A stretch of 64,000 bases of DNA from Actinoplanes nipponensis (GTDB lineage Bacteria; Actinomycetota; Actinomycetes; Mycobacteriales; Micromonosporaceae). Shown here piece after piece: positions 42,188-51,102 of this stretch. A program made the translations under genes and the position numbers. The stretch is taken from contig NZ_BOMQ01000099.1 in NCBI RefSeq assembly GCF_016862275.1, positions 1 to 64,000 of the forward strand, given 5' to 3'. Under the pieces are notes generated by a model. That model had not been told where the DNA came from. It was given only the letters and a program-made list of their open reading frames with translations, and did not search any database. Positions within the stretch are counted from its first letter, which is position 1, and the number at the start of each line of letters is the position of its first letter.

Positions 42188-43987
42188 TTACAGCCTAAGC
42201 GAGCGAGCGTCATCCGAACGGTCAGTTACCGATGAGCGAACGGACGAGTCTCTTCTCGACGCCGCGGCTTCCGCCCTGGTGAGCAGCGTAGTGAAGCGCG
42301 CAGCGCCACGCGCCGGTGACACCCAGTCGCCGGAAGTTTCCACCAGCCGGGTGTCGGGCCGTTCCAGCCAGGCCAGGATCCGCTCGGTCTCCTCGGCGGA
42401 CGCGGCTGGCACCGGACCGGGTCCTGTCAGGACCGTCTCGGCGGTCGCGCGGGCCAGATCGAGGGTCGGCCGGGGGTGCAGCCGGGGCGGCGAGGTGGCC
42501 GCGGCGGCCAGCCGGCCGTGCCGGACCACGACGATCTCCCAGCCGTACGCGTCGTTGCGCCGGGCGGCCACCAGCTCGCCGATGCCGGTGAGGGCGCCGA
42601 GGCGTTGCATCCGGACGGTGGCGCGCAGCAGGGCCACCAGGCGGGACCGGATCACCGCCGCCTCCTCGTAGCGCTGCCGCTCGGCCAGCGCCTCGATGCG
42701 GTGCAGCAGGGCCTCCACCAGGGGCTCGGGGTCGCCGTAGGTGGCCGTGCGGAACGGCAGGGCGGCCCTGAGGGCGTACTCCTCCGGGGTGATCTCGTGC
42801 TCGCAGGGCGCCGGGCACCGGCCCAGCTCGGCCAGGGCGCAGGCCGGCGTGCGGGTCCGGACCGAGAGCTTGTGGGTGCACTGGCGCAGCGGCACGGCGT
42901 CGTAGACGCCGGCGGCGGCCAGCTCGGCCGTGCGGCGCGAGGAGAACGGCCCGAGATAGGCCGCGTCGTCGTCGGCCAGCGCCCGGACCACCGACAGGCG
43001 CGGATACGCCTCCGCGGTCAGCTTCAGCCAGACCACCCGCTCGGGATACTTCGACCGGCGGTTGTACGGCGGCGCGTGGGCCGCGATGAGCCGCAACTCG
43101 CGCACCTCCGCCTCCAGCGAGTGGGCGCACTCCACCGCCTCCACCCGGACCGCCGCGGCGATCATCTCGGACATCCGGGCCCGTTTCTCGCTGGCGGTGA
43201 AGTAGCTGCGCACCCGGGTCGCGATGTCGACCGACGTGCCGACGTAGAGCGGGCGCTCGTCGGCCGCGCGGAAGACGTAGACGCCGGGCCCGTGCGGTAG
43301 CCCGTCGGCCAGGTGGCGCTTGCGCCGCTGGGTCGGGGTGACCGCCTTGGCGAACTCGATCGCGTCGCCCAGGGTGTGCACCTTGAAGCTGCCCAGCCGC
43401 TCGATCAGCCCGTGCAGCACGTCGACCGTGGCCCGGGCGTCGTCCAGCGCCCGGTGGGTGGGCTGGACCGCGGCCCGGAAGAACTGGGCGAGCGTGCCGA
43501 GCTTGCGGTTGGGCACCTCGTCCTTGGTCAGCGCCCGGCGGGCCAGCGCGGCGGTGTCGAGCACCCGCAGCTGCGGCCAGGGGTGCCCGTGCCGGGCGCA
43601 GGCGGCCTTGAGGAAGCCGACGTCGTAGGGCGCGTTGTGGGCGACCAGGACGGCGCCGCGCAGGAACTCGAGCAGGCTCGGCAGGACCGCCTCGATCGGC
43701 GGCGCCGGGGCCAGCATCGCCTCGGTGATGCCGGTCAGCACCGTGATGAACGGCGGGATCCGTTCACCCGGGTTGACCAGGGTGCCGAGCACCCCCAGCT
43801 CCTCACCGGCGCGCACCTTGACCGCGCCGATCTCGGTGATGCCGCCGCCGTCCGGCGCCCCGCCGGTCGTCTCCAGGTCGAGGACCACGAAAGTCGTGTC
43901 CCGCAGGGACAGCGCCGCCGGGTCGACGGAGCCGTCGGCGCTCAGGAGGGTGTCCAGAGTGCCCTGCACGTATGCCGGTTGTGCCAC
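42188..43987 (-). CDS. DEDD exonuclease / GIY-YIG (UvrC/Cho-like) nuclease
   Basis: 599-aa fusion. Residues about 30-195 form a DnaQ-like 3'-5' exonuclease: VLDLETTGG (DxE), LVAHNAPYDVGFL and HRALDDARATVD. Residues about 228-310 form a GIY-YIG endonuclease: GPGVYVFRAADERPLYVGTS. A UVR-like helical motif (EALAERQRYEEAAVIRSRL, about 425-443) follows. This is the actinobacterial Cho-like repair nuclease family (Rv2191 type). Start at GTG 43987, leaderless and preceded by a DNA-damage-type promoter. Confidence 0.92.
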   Translation of the reverse strand: MAQPAYVQGTLDTLLSADGSVDPAALSLRDTTFVVLDLETTGGAPDGGGITEIGAVKVRAGEELGVLGTLVNPGERIPPFITVLTGITEAMLAPAPPIEAVLPSLLEFLRGAVLVAHNAPYDVGFLKAACARHGHPWPQLRVLDTAALARRALTKDEVPNRKLGTLAQFFRAAVQPTHRALDDARATVDVLHGLIERLGSFKVHTLGDAIEFAKAVTPTQRRKRHLADGLPHGPGVYVFRAADERPLYVGTSVDIATRVRSYFTASEKRARMSEMIAAAVRVEAVECAHSLEAEVRELRLIAAHAPPYNRRSKYPERVVWLKLTAEAYPRLSVVRALADDDAAYLGPFSSRRTAELAAAGVYDAVPLRQCTHKLSVRTRTPACALAELGRCPAPCEHEITPEEYALRAALPFRTATYGDPEPLVEALLHRIEALAERQRYEEAAVIRSRLVALLRATVRMQRLGALTGIGELVAARRNDAYGWEIVVVRHGRLAAAATSPPRLHPRPTLDLARATAETVLTGPGPVPAASAEETERILAWLERPDTRLVETSGDWVSPARGAARFTTLLTRAEAAASRRDSSVRSSVTDRSDDARSLRL

Positions 43988-43994
43988 GACGGGC

Positions 43995-44017
43995 AATTTA
44001 GAGAGGGGGTACGACAA
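43995..44017 (-). promoter_or_regulatory. RecA-NDp/PafBC-like promoter of the DEDD/GIY-YIG gene
   Basis: Minus strand: TTGTCGTAC, 8 nt (CCCCTCTC), TAAATT, then 7 nt to GTG 43987. It fits the actinobacterial damage-inducible RecA-NDp consensus TTGTCR-N3-N8-TANNNT, except that the GTG triplet is TAC. It shares 15 of 16 leading bases with the site at 45579. Confidence 0.7.
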
Positions 44018-44090
44018 ACTCCCGCCCGCACGGGAAAAGATCACTTGCTACCGCAAGCTTTTCCGCTGCCCACGGTGGGAGAATGGAGAA

Positions 44091-45575
44091 ATGTACGCGC
44101 CCCCGCCCGCCGGCGACCGCCCCTACGAGGAGGCGGATCGTGGCGCGCAGGGTGCCCGGGAACGGGCCGGCGAGGACGGCGTCACCGAGCCGGACCTGGT
44201 TGACGGCGGTGACCCGGAGCTTGATCCGGTCGCCGGGGACGCGGCGGACGATCAGGACGACGACGATCAGGGGCCGGAGCCCACGCTGCCGGAGGCCGTC
44301 CGCCAGCGCATCACCGTGCTGGCCGCGGCCGCCATCGCCGGGCTGCCGAACGAGGAGACGCCGGTGGCCCTGCGCCGGGTCGCCCGTTTCGCGCCCAATC
44401 GCCGGGCCCGGCTCGGCGGGCCGGCGATCGCCGCCCAGCTCGCCGCCGACCCGCTGTTCCGCCAGCGGATCAGCGGCCGCATCGTCACCGACGCGGGCGA
44501 CCTCGGCGCCGCCGTGGCGAGCGGGATGGCGCCCGCGGCGGCGGACCCGGTGGAGGTCGCCGCGCTGGCCTACCTGGCCCGCCCGGCGGGCTGGCGCGAG
44601 CTGATCGGGGCGGCGGGCGAGTCCGTGCGCGCCGAGGCCGACGTCGCCGCGATCGCCGGTCAGATCCGCGACGCCGAGCAGCGGGCCGCCCGGGCCGAGC
44701 ACGACCGCGCGGTCGCCCGGGTCGAGGCCGACAAGCTGCGCGACGAGCTGGCCCGGGTCCGCGAGGAGCTCGGCCAGGTGCGCGAGGAGGCCCGCGCCGC
44801 GTCCCGCGCCCTGCGCGAGACGCAGGCGGCCCAGAAGCGGACCGCCGACCTGCTGGCCACCGAGAAGGGCCGCGCGGCCAAGGTGACGGCCGATCACGAG
44901 GCCGAGGTACGCCGGCTGCGGACCCGTCTCGCCGAGGCCGAGGCGTCGGCCGCCTCGGGCCGGCAGAGCGCCAAGGACGCCCGGGCCGCCGACGAGACCC
45001 GCCTCTGGCTGCTGCTCGAGACGATCGGGCAGGCCGCGTCCGGGCTGCGCCGCGAGCTGGCCCTCGGCCCGACCGACAAGCTGCCGGCCGATTTCGTCGC
45101 CGACACGGCGGCCGACCGGCCCGGCGCGCTCGAACGCTCGCGCCCGCGGGCCCAGGACACCGACGACCCGGGCCGCCTGGACCAGCTGCTGGCCCTGCCC
45201 CGGGCGCACCTGATCGTGGACGGCTACAACGTCACCAAGCGCGGCTTCGCCGAGATGTCGCTGGAGCAGCAGCGCAAGCGCCTGATCACCGGGCTGGGCG
45301 GCATCGCCGCGCAGACCGGCGACGAGGTCACCGTGGTCTTCGACGGCGCCGAGCGGGTGCACGGGCTGCCGCCGGCCCCGCGCGGGGTCCGGGTGCTCTT
45401 CTCGCACAAGGGCGACACCGCCGACGAGCTCATCCGCCAGCTCGTCCGGGCCGAGCCGGCGGGCCGGCCGCTCGTGGTGATCTCGTCGGACCGGGAGGTC
45501 GCGGACGGGGTACGCCGGCACGGCGCGTACCCGATGGGAGCCGACTCACTGCTGCGCCGGCTGGCCCGCTCCTGA
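44091..45575 (+). CDS. NYN domain ribonuclease-like protein with coiled coil
   Basis: 494 aa. Acidic N-terminus (about 1-65), a helical region, a long coiled coil at about 187-303 (heptads such as DELARVREELGQVREEARAA), and a C-terminal NYN/YacP-like domain from about residue 370: LIVDGYNVTKRGFAEM, VTVVFDGAE, KGDTADELIRQLV and VVISSDREV carry the four acidic residues of the PIN-like metal site. Probably an RNase acting on tRNA or rRNA. ATG 44091 follows GGAGAA closely. Confidence 0.88.
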   Translation: MYAPPPAGDRPYEEADRGAQGARERAGEDGVTEPDLVDGGDPELDPVAGDAADDQDDDDQGPEPTLPEAVRQRITVLAAAAIAGLPNEETPVALRRVARFAPNRRARLGGPAIAAQLAADPLFRQRISGRIVTDAGDLGAAVASGMAPAAADPVEVAALAYLARPAGWRELIGAAGESVRAEADVAAIAGQIRDAEQRAARAEHDRAVARVEADKLRDELARVREELGQVREEARAASRALRETQAAQKRTADLLATEKGRAAKVTADHEAEVRRLRTRLAEAEASAASGRQSAKDARAADETRLWLLLETIGQAASGLRRELALGPTDKLPADFVADTAADRPGALERSRPRAQDTDDPGRLDQLLALPRAHLIVDGYNVTKRGFAEMSLEQQRKRLITGLGGIAAQTGDEVTVVFDGAERVHGLPPAPRGVRVLFSHKGDTADELIRQLVRAEPAGRPLVVISSDREVADGVRRHGAYPMGADSLLRRLARS

Positions 45576-45578
45576 TTT

Positions 45579-45601
45579 TTGTCATACCCCCTCCATAGCG
45601 T
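45579..45601 (+). promoter_or_regulatory. RecA-NDp/PafBC-like promoter of the Cys4 mini-protein gene
   Basis: TTGTCATAC, 8 nt (CCCCTCCA), TAGCGT, giving a 5' leader of about 77 nt. Same architecture and nearly the same sequence as the site before the DEDD/GIY-YIG nuclease, on the opposite strand. Confidence 0.7.
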
Positions 45602-45684
45602 GACTGTCACCGATGGTGGTCGGTCCGCGACAGCTTCCCCCTTCCCCGGGCGCGGGCCGCACCCCCCACGATGCGGAGGAAAAG

Positions 45685-45906
45685 ATGATCATCGACTGCG
45701 GGCGCTGCGCCGAGCGGACCGATGAATGCAACGGGTGCCTGGTCAGCACGTTGTACGACACCCCCGACGGCATCGCCGACCTGACCCCCGGCGAGCTGCG
45801 GGCGATCGAGACGTTCGAGCTGGCCGGCTTCGAGGTGGAGCTGCTGGAGACCCCGGAGCCGCCGGTCGCCGTCCCGCTCTACCCGCGCCGCCGCCACGTG
45901 GCGTGA
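45685..45906 (+). CDS. Small Cys4 protein
   Basis: 73 aa. Two Cys pairs near the N-terminus, DCGRC and ECNGC (residues about 5-8 and 15-18), fit a zinc or Fe-S site. A helical region (TPGELRAIETFELAGFEVELLE) and a Pro/Arg tail follow. ATG 45685 has a strong GGAGGAAAAG site. Similar short proteins occur in streptomycetes near cell-wall hydrolase genes. Function unknown; its promoter suggests DNA-damage control. Confidence 0.8.
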   Translation: MIIDCGRCAERTDECNGCLVSTLYDTPDGIADLTPGELRAIETFELAGFEVELLETPEPPVAVPLYPRRRHVA

Positions 45907-45915
45907 TCAGCTCTC

Positions 45916-45921
45916 TAGGAT
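45916..45921 (+). promoter_or_regulatory. -10 element for leaderless M48 protease gene
   Basis: TAGGAT, 6 nt, ATG 45928. It decides the start and allows expression independent of the Cys4 gene. Confidence 0.5.
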
Positions 45922-45927
45922 GGCCCG

Positions 45928-47184
45928 ATGACTCCCCGCCTGTGGGCGGCGTGTGCGCTCGGCGTGCTCGTGGTGGCGCTGATCGCGTACGCGGCCGTGG
46001 TGATCCCGTGGCACCGGCCGCCGGCGCCGCGGGCCGACCAGCTCGACGCCCTGCGCGCGCTCCCCGGTGACCAGGTGCGGCGGGCCAAGGCCTTCCACGC
46101 CGAGCTGCGGCCGGGCTCGTACGCCGCGCTCGCGGTCGGGCTGATCGGGGCGCTGGTGCTGGGTCTGACCCCGCTGGGCGCGCGCCTGGTGTCGCTGGCC
46201 GGGCGCCCGTTCGGCGACCACTGGATCGCCCAGGCGGTCCTCGGCGGACTCCTGGTCGTGCTGGTCGTCGAGCTGCTCACCCTGCCGTTCGCGGCCTGGC
46301 GGCACACCGTCGTGGTGCGCTACGGCATCTCCACCCAGACCTGGGGCGGCTGGGCGGTCGACCTGGCCAAGTCCTACGCGGTCGGCGCGGTTATCGGCGG
46401 GCTGGCCCTGCTCGGCTTCTACACCGTCACCCGGCTCGCGCCGCGCTGGTGGTGGGCGTTTGGAGCGGCGGGCGCGGCCGCGCTGGTGGTGCTGCTGTCG
46501 TTCGTGCTGCCGGTGCTGGTCGAGCCCATCTTCAACAAGTTCACCCCGATGGCCCAGGGGCCGCTGCGCACCGAGCTGATGAGCCTGGCCGCCCGGGACG
46601 GCGTACCGGTGCGCGACGTCCTGGTCGCCGACGCCTCGCGCCGCACCCGGGCCGTGAACGCCTACGTCTCCGGGTTCGGGCCGACCCGGCGGATCGTGGT
46701 CTACGACACGATGCTGACCGAGGCGACGCCCGCCGAGGTGGTCTCGGTCACCGCCCACGAGCTCGGCCACGCCAAGCGCGGCGACGTGCTGGTCGGCACG
46801 ATCATCGGCGCGCTGGGCGCGGCGGCCGCCGTGATCGCGCTCTACCTGCTCGGCTCGCTGGGCTGGCTGCTGCGGCTGGCCGGCACGGAGTCGATGGGCG
46901 AGCCGCGCACGATCGCGCTGCTGCTGGCCCTGGTCACCCTGGCCGGCCTGGTCGGCGGCCCGGCCCAGGCGCTGGTGTCGCGGCGCATCGAGGCCCGGGC
47001 CGACGCGCACGCCCTCGACCTGACCGGCGACGCGGCGACCTTCGAGGCGATGCAGCGCCGGCTCGGCACCGTCAACCTCTCCGACCCCGACCCGCCGACC
47101 TGGGAGTACCTCATGTACGCCTCGCACCCGTCCACCGTGGAACGGATGGCCGCCGCCCGCGCGTACGCCCGCGGGGAGCGCTGA
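45928..47184 (+). CDS. M48 family metalloprotease (Ste24/HtpX-like)
   Basis: 418-aa membrane protease. Zinc motif VTAHELGHAK at about residue 277, with a third ligand Glu in RRIEARADAHAL (about 352). Five to seven helices surround it, and the N-terminal CAAX-prenyl-protease-type region (PFAAWRHTVVVRYGIS, WAVDLAKSYAVG) is recognisable. Its substrate is unknown. Stop overlaps the start of the mannosyltransferase gene (TGATG), so both are coupled. Confidence 0.9.
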   Translation: MTPRLWAACALGVLVVALIAYAAVVIPWHRPPAPRADQLDALRALPGDQVRRAKAFHAELRPGSYAALAVGLIGALVLGLTPLGARLVSLAGRPFGDHWIAQAVLGGLLVVLVVELLTLPFAAWRHTVVVRYGISTQTWGGWAVDLAKSYAVGAVIGGLALLGFYTVTRLAPRWWWAFGAAGAAALVVLLSFVLPVLVEPIFNKFTPMAQGPLRTELMSLAARDGVPVRDVLVADASRRTRAVNAYVSGFGPTRRIVVYDTMLTEATPAEVVSVTAHELGHAKRGDVLVGTIIGALGAAAAVIALYLLGSLGWLLRLAGTESMGEPRTIALLLALVTLAGLVGGPAQALVSRRIEARADAHALDLTGDAATFEAMQRRLGTVNLSDPDPPTWEYLMYASHPSTVERMAAARAYARGER

Positions 47185-48320
47185 TGGCCCGCACCCTGCT
47201 GGTCACCAACGACTTCCCGCCCCGGCCGGGCGGCATCCAGCAGTTCGTGCACAACCTGGCCGTCCGCCAGCCCGCCGGTTCGGTGGTGGCCTACGCGTCC
47301 ACCTGGAAGGGCGCGGCGGCGTTCGACGCCGAGCAGCCGTTCGAGGTGGTCCGCGAGGACACCGGGGTGCTGCTGCCGACCCCGGCGGTCGCCCGGCGGG
47401 CCGCCGAGATCGCCCGGGCGCACGGCTGCGACAGCGTCTGGTTCGGCGCGGGTGCGCCGCTCGGCCTGCTCGCGGACGGGCTGCGCCGGCGGGCGGGCGT
47501 CGAACGGGCGGTGTCGCTGACCCACGGTCACGAGATCGGCTGGGCGGCCCTGCCCGGCGCCCGCCGGCTGCTGCGCCGCATCGCGCGGGGCAACGACGTG
47601 GTCACCTACCTGACGGAGTTCCAGCGGGTCCGGCTCGAGCGGGCCCTGCGCGGGCTGACCACGCTGGAGCGGCTGACGCCGGGGGTGGACGTCGAGGCGT
47701 ACCACCCGGAGGTGGACGGCTCGCCGGTCCGGGCCCGGTACGGGCTCGCCGGCCGCCCGGTGATCGTGTGCGTGTCCCGCCTGGTGCCGCGCAAGGGGCA
47801 GGACATGCTGATCCGCGCGCTGCCGGCGATCCGCCGCCGGGTGCCGGGCGCGGTCCTGCTGATCGTGAGCGGGGGGCCGTACCGCGACAAGCTGCAGGCC
47901 CTCGCCCGTGCCGAGGGCGTGGAGTCCGACGTGGTCTTCACCGGCTCGGTCCGCTGGGAGGAGCTGCCGGCCCACTACGCGGCCGGCGACGTGTTCGCGA
48001 TGCCGTGCCGCACCCGGAGCGCGGGCCTGGACGTGGAGGGCCTCGGCATCGTCTATCTGGAGGCGTCGGCGACGGGCCTGCCGGTGCTGGCCGGCGACTC
48101 GGGCGGCGCGCCGGACGCGGTCCGGGACGGGGAGACCGGTTACGTCGTCGGCGGCGCCGACGTGCCGGCGATCGCGGGCCGGCTGACGGAGCTGCTGGCC
48201 GATCCGGTCCGGGCCCGGGCGATGGGTGCGGCCGGGCGGGCGTGGGTGGAGAAGGAGTGGCGGTGGGAGACCAAGGCCGCCCGGTTGGACGAGCTGCTGC
48301 GGGGCGGCCGGGCGGGATGA
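47184..48320 (+). CDS. pimB: GT4 glycosyltransferase, probable PimB-type mannosyltransferase
   Basis: 378 aa, GT-B fold. N-terminus LLVTNDFPPRPGGIQQFVHN is typical of the PimB' group that adds the second mannose to phosphatidylinositol mannosides. Central SRLVPRKGQDMLIRALP and C-terminal GLDVEGLGIVYLEASATGLP bind the GDP-mannose donor. The region from trpD through a DEDD/GIY-YIG nuclease to PimB' and a SRPBCC protein is kept in mycobacteria, which supports the assignment. Another GT4 substrate cannot be excluded. Acts on the inner membrane face. Confidence 0.82.
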   Translation: MARTLLVTNDFPPRPGGIQQFVHNLAVRQPAGSVVAYASTWKGAAAFDAEQPFEVVREDTGVLLPTPAVARRAAEIARAHGCDSVWFGAGAPLGLLADGLRRRAGVERAVSLTHGHEIGWAALPGARRLLRRIARGNDVVTYLTEFQRVRLERALRGLTTLERLTPGVDVEAYHPEVDGSPVRARYGLAGRPVIVCVSRLVPRKGQDMLIRALPAIRRRVPGAVLLIVSGGPYRDKLQALARAEGVESDVVFTGSVRWEELPAHYAAGDVFAMPCRTRSAGLDVEGLGIVYLEASATGLPVLAGDSGGAPDAVRDGETGYVVGGADVPAIAGRLTELLADPVRARAMGAAGRAWVEKEWRWETKAARLDELLRGGRAG

Positions 48321-48334
48321 GTGAATAGTCACTC
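48319..48334. promoter_or_regulatory. Inverted repeat between pimB and ABC exporter gene
   Basis: GAGTGA, 4 nt (ATAG), TCACTC: perfect 6-bp arms at the end of pimB and 74 bp before the ABC gene. It could be an operator for the exporter; too short to be a convincing terminator. Confidence 0.4.
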
Positions 48335-48407
48335 CCGGTGGGTGGATAGACGCTTTGCGTGCGGTGGGCGTAGGAACGGCTGAGAGCCCACGGGACGGGA
48401 GCCGTCG

Positions 48408-50357
48408 ATGCAGGACGCCATCCGGCAGGAGCGGTCGCAGCAGGACACCGAGTCGGCGGCGCCACCGGCGGGCGGTGGGGAAGGGGTCCGGGAAGACGAA
48501 GCCGAGCTGGCGCTGCCGTACTGGCTGACCAGCACCGAGGAGGCCGCCAACACCACGTTCCTGCGGATGTTCCGGCGGTTGCCCCGGCTGCTGCGCGCCG
48601 CCTGGGGACTGGCCTGGCGGGCCAGCCGGCGTACAACCGTGGCCGTCGCGGTGCTGCAGCTCGCCGCGGGCGTGGTCAGCGCGGTCGGCATGATCAGCGT
48701 GGTCGGCGTCTTCGACGGGCTGCTGCGCGCCGGCCCCACCCCGGAACGCGTGCGGGCCGCCGTACCCTCGTTGCTCCTGCTCGTCGGCTCCGCCGTCGCG
48801 CGGGGCCTGCTCAGCTCGGCCGCCGCCGCGGCCAACGGCCGGCTCTCGCCGAAGGTCTCCGAAGCCGCGCAGATGCGGCTGCTGGACCTGACCACCCGCG
48901 TCGACCTGTCCACCTTCGACGACCCGGGCTGGCGCGACGCCATGGAACGCGCCCGCGACCGCGGGATCGACGCCGCTCAGCAGCTCGTCGACCGGGCCAT
49001 CGAGCTGGGCACGAACCTGATCGGCCTGGCCGCCGCGGCCGGGGTGCTGGCGGTGCTGCACCCGGTCCTGCTGCCGCTGCTCGTGCTCGCCGTGGTGCCG
49101 ATCGGCTGGGCCGCCGTGCGTTCCGGCCGGCTGCGGTACCGGAGGATGCTGCGGCTCATCGCCGTGTGGCGGCGCCAGCGGATGCTCGCCGAGCTGCTCG
49201 CCGCCCGGGAACCCGCGCCCGAGCTGCGGGCGTTCACCGTCCGGGCCTATCTGCTGGCCGAGGTGCGGCGGCTGCTCGCCATCTCCACCAACGAGGAGAT
49301 CCGGATCACCAGCCGGCAGATCCGCACCAACCTGATCGGCACCGCGCTGAGCAGCGTGGCCACCGGACTGACCTACGCCACGCTGCTCTGGCTGCTCTGG
49401 ACCGGCCGGATGGAGCTGGCCGTCGGCGGCGCCGCCGCGTACGCGATCAGCATGGGGATCGGCAAGCTCACCGAGCTCGCCCACAGCGCCAACCGGGTCT
49501 TCGAGCAGGGCCTCTACTTCGCCGACTTCCAGGGGTTCTGCGACCTCTCCGAGGCCCGTACCGAGCCGGCGCCGGGCCGGGCCGCGCCCGCGCTGCTGCG
49601 CGAGATCCGCCTGGACGGCGTCACGTTCAGCTACCCGGACGCCGAACGCCCGGCCGTCCGCGACGTCAACATGACCCTGCGGCGCGGCGAGATCATCGCG
49701 CTGGTCGGCGAGAACGGCTCCGGCAAGTCCACCCTGGCCGGGCTGCTCGCCGGCCTCTACCGGCCGCAGCGCGGCAGCATCACCTGGGACGACGTGGACC
49801 TGTCGGGCTACGACCCGGAAACGGTCCGCGAGCAGGTCGCGGTCGTGATGCAGGAACCCACCCGGTGGCCGCTCTCCGCGCGGACCAACATCACGATCGG
49901 ACGGTACGACCACAGCGTCGAGACCGACCGCGTGCTGGGCGCGGCCCGGGCCGGCGACGCCCACGAGTTCGTCATGGAACTCGCCCGGCAGTACGACACG
50001 CTGCTGTCCCGGCACTTCACCGACGGCGCCGACCTGTCCGGCGGGCAGTGGCAGCGGCTGGCGGTGAGCCGGGCGTTCTACCGCGACGCCCCGCTGCTGA
50101 TCTGCGACGAGCCGACCGCCAACCTCGACGCCCGGGCCGAGCACGACGTGTACCAGCGGCTGCGGGAACTGGCCGCGGGCCGGACGGTCGTGCTGATCAC
50201 CCACCGGATGGCGAGCGTGCGGGAGGCGGACCGGATCTTCGTGCTGGACCACGGCGCGGTGGTCGAGGAGGGCGACCACGCGACGCTGATGGCGGCTGGG
50301 GGTATCTACGCGCAGATGTTCAATCTGCAGGCCAGCGCGTACCAGGCGGCGTCGTAG
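48408..50357 (+). CDS. ABC exporter half-transporter (TMD-NBD fusion)
   Basis: 649 aa. About 60 variable N-terminal residues, six membrane helices (about 75-350) and an ATPase: Walker A GENGSGKST (about 434), signature DLSGGQWQRLAVSRAF (about 544), Walker B LLICDEPTANLD (about 565) and switch His ITHRMAS. The style resembles bacteriocin/lipid ABC-B exporters; no peptidase C39 domain and no precursor peptide nearby. Probably acts as a homodimer. ATG 48408 preceded by GGGACGGGAG. Confidence 0.9.
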   Translation: MQDAIRQERSQQDTESAAPPAGGGEGVREDEAELALPYWLTSTEEAANTTFLRMFRRLPRLLRAAWGLAWRASRRTTVAVAVLQLAAGVVSAVGMISVVGVFDGLLRAGPTPERVRAAVPSLLLLVGSAVARGLLSSAAAAANGRLSPKVSEAAQMRLLDLTTRVDLSTFDDPGWRDAMERARDRGIDAAQQLVDRAIELGTNLIGLAAAAGVLAVLHPVLLPLLVLAVVPIGWAAVRSGRLRYRRMLRLIAVWRRQRMLAELLAAREPAPELRAFTVRAYLLAEVRRLLAISTNEEIRITSRQIRTNLIGTALSSVATGLTYATLLWLLWTGRMELAVGGAAAYAISMGIGKLTELAHSANRVFEQGLYFADFQGFCDLSEARTEPAPGRAAPALLREIRLDGVTFSYPDAERPAVRDVNMTLRRGEIIALVGENGSGKSTLAGLLAGLYRPQRGSITWDDVDLSGYDPETVREQVAVVMQEPTRWPLSARTNITIGRYDHSVETDRVLGAARAGDAHEFVMELARQYDTLLSRHFTDGADLSGGQWQRLAVSRAFYRDAPLLICDEPTANLDARAEHDVYQRLRELAAGRTVVLITHRMASVREADRIFVLDHGAVVEEGDHATLMAAGGIYAQMFNLQASAYQAAS

Positions 50358-50398
50358 GTCACATCGCCGCGGGGCACGGGGCGTGCCAGAGTTGGCGG

Positions 50399-50995
50399 AT
50401 GGACAGCACCGGCCTGATCGTCGTCACGGTGGTGCTCGTGCTGGGGACGGTGGCCGGGCTGTGGCGGCGGCGGGTTGATGGACGGCTCCTGTCGGCCGGT
50501 GTGCCGGCGGGTGGCGCCGGCCGGCCTGTGGGCGGCGCGGGGTTCGACGGTCCGGCCTCGGGCGGGTCCGCTTCGAGTGGGCCGGCTTCGAGTGGGCCGG
50601 CTTCGAGTGGGCCGGCTTCGAGTGGGCCCACTTCGAGGGGGCCGGGCTTGAGTGGGGATCCGAGCGCGGCGGGGCAGCGCATCGAGCCGGACCTGCTCGC
50701 GCGGCTCGGCGTCGAGCCCGCGCCGGCCACGCTGCTGCAGTTCTCCTCGGCTTTCTGCGCGCCGTGCCGGGCCGTCCGGCGGGTCAGTGCCGAGGTCGCC
50801 GGGCTGCTCCCCGGAGTACGGCACGTCGAGGTGGACGCCGAGAGCCACCTGGACGCCGTCCGCGCGCTGGGCATCTGGCGCACCCCCACGTTGCTGGTGC
50901 TGGACTCCACCGGCCGGGTGGTCAAGCGCGCCACCGGCGTACCGGGCAAGGCGCAGCTCATCGCCGTCCTCGGCGATCTGCTCCCGGCCGCCTGA
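50399..50995 (+). CDS. Membrane-anchored thioredoxin-like protein
   Basis: 198 aa. N-terminal anchor (GLIVVTVVLVLGTVAGLW), then a Gly/Ser/Pro linker with a five-copy repeat (about 45-80), then a thioredoxin fold with active site SAFCAPCRAVRR (about residues 118-129) and cis-Pro in WRTPTLLVLD. Orientation is probably cytosolic-tail out, so a periplasm-side disulfide role is possible. It precedes a DUF4395 gene, a pairing common in actinobacteria. Confidence 0.85.
   Translation: MDSTGLIVVTVVLVLGTVAGLWRRRVDGRLLSAGVPAGGAGRPVGGAGFDGPASGGSASSGPASSGPASSGPASSGPTSRGPGLSGDPSAAGQRIEPDLLARLGVEPAPATLLQFSSAFCAPCRAVRRVSAEVAGLLPGVRHVEVDAESHLDAVRALGIWRTPTLLVLDSTGRVVKRATGVPGKAQLIAVLGDLLPAA
50567..50640. repeat. 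15-bp tandem repeat in the thioredoxin linker
   Basis: GGCTTCGAGTGGGCC and near copies, four to five units, each encoding a five-residue SSGPA-like element. In frame, so copy number could change without frameshift. Confidence 0.9.
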
Positions 50996-51102
50996 CCCGG
51001 CCTCGCGGACCGTCCCAGGGTGGTTGAACTGCGAATCCGCACCCGGGCGGCGGTGATGGGACTCACCGTCACGCCGGCCGCGAAGCGTGCGACGCTCACG
51101 GC

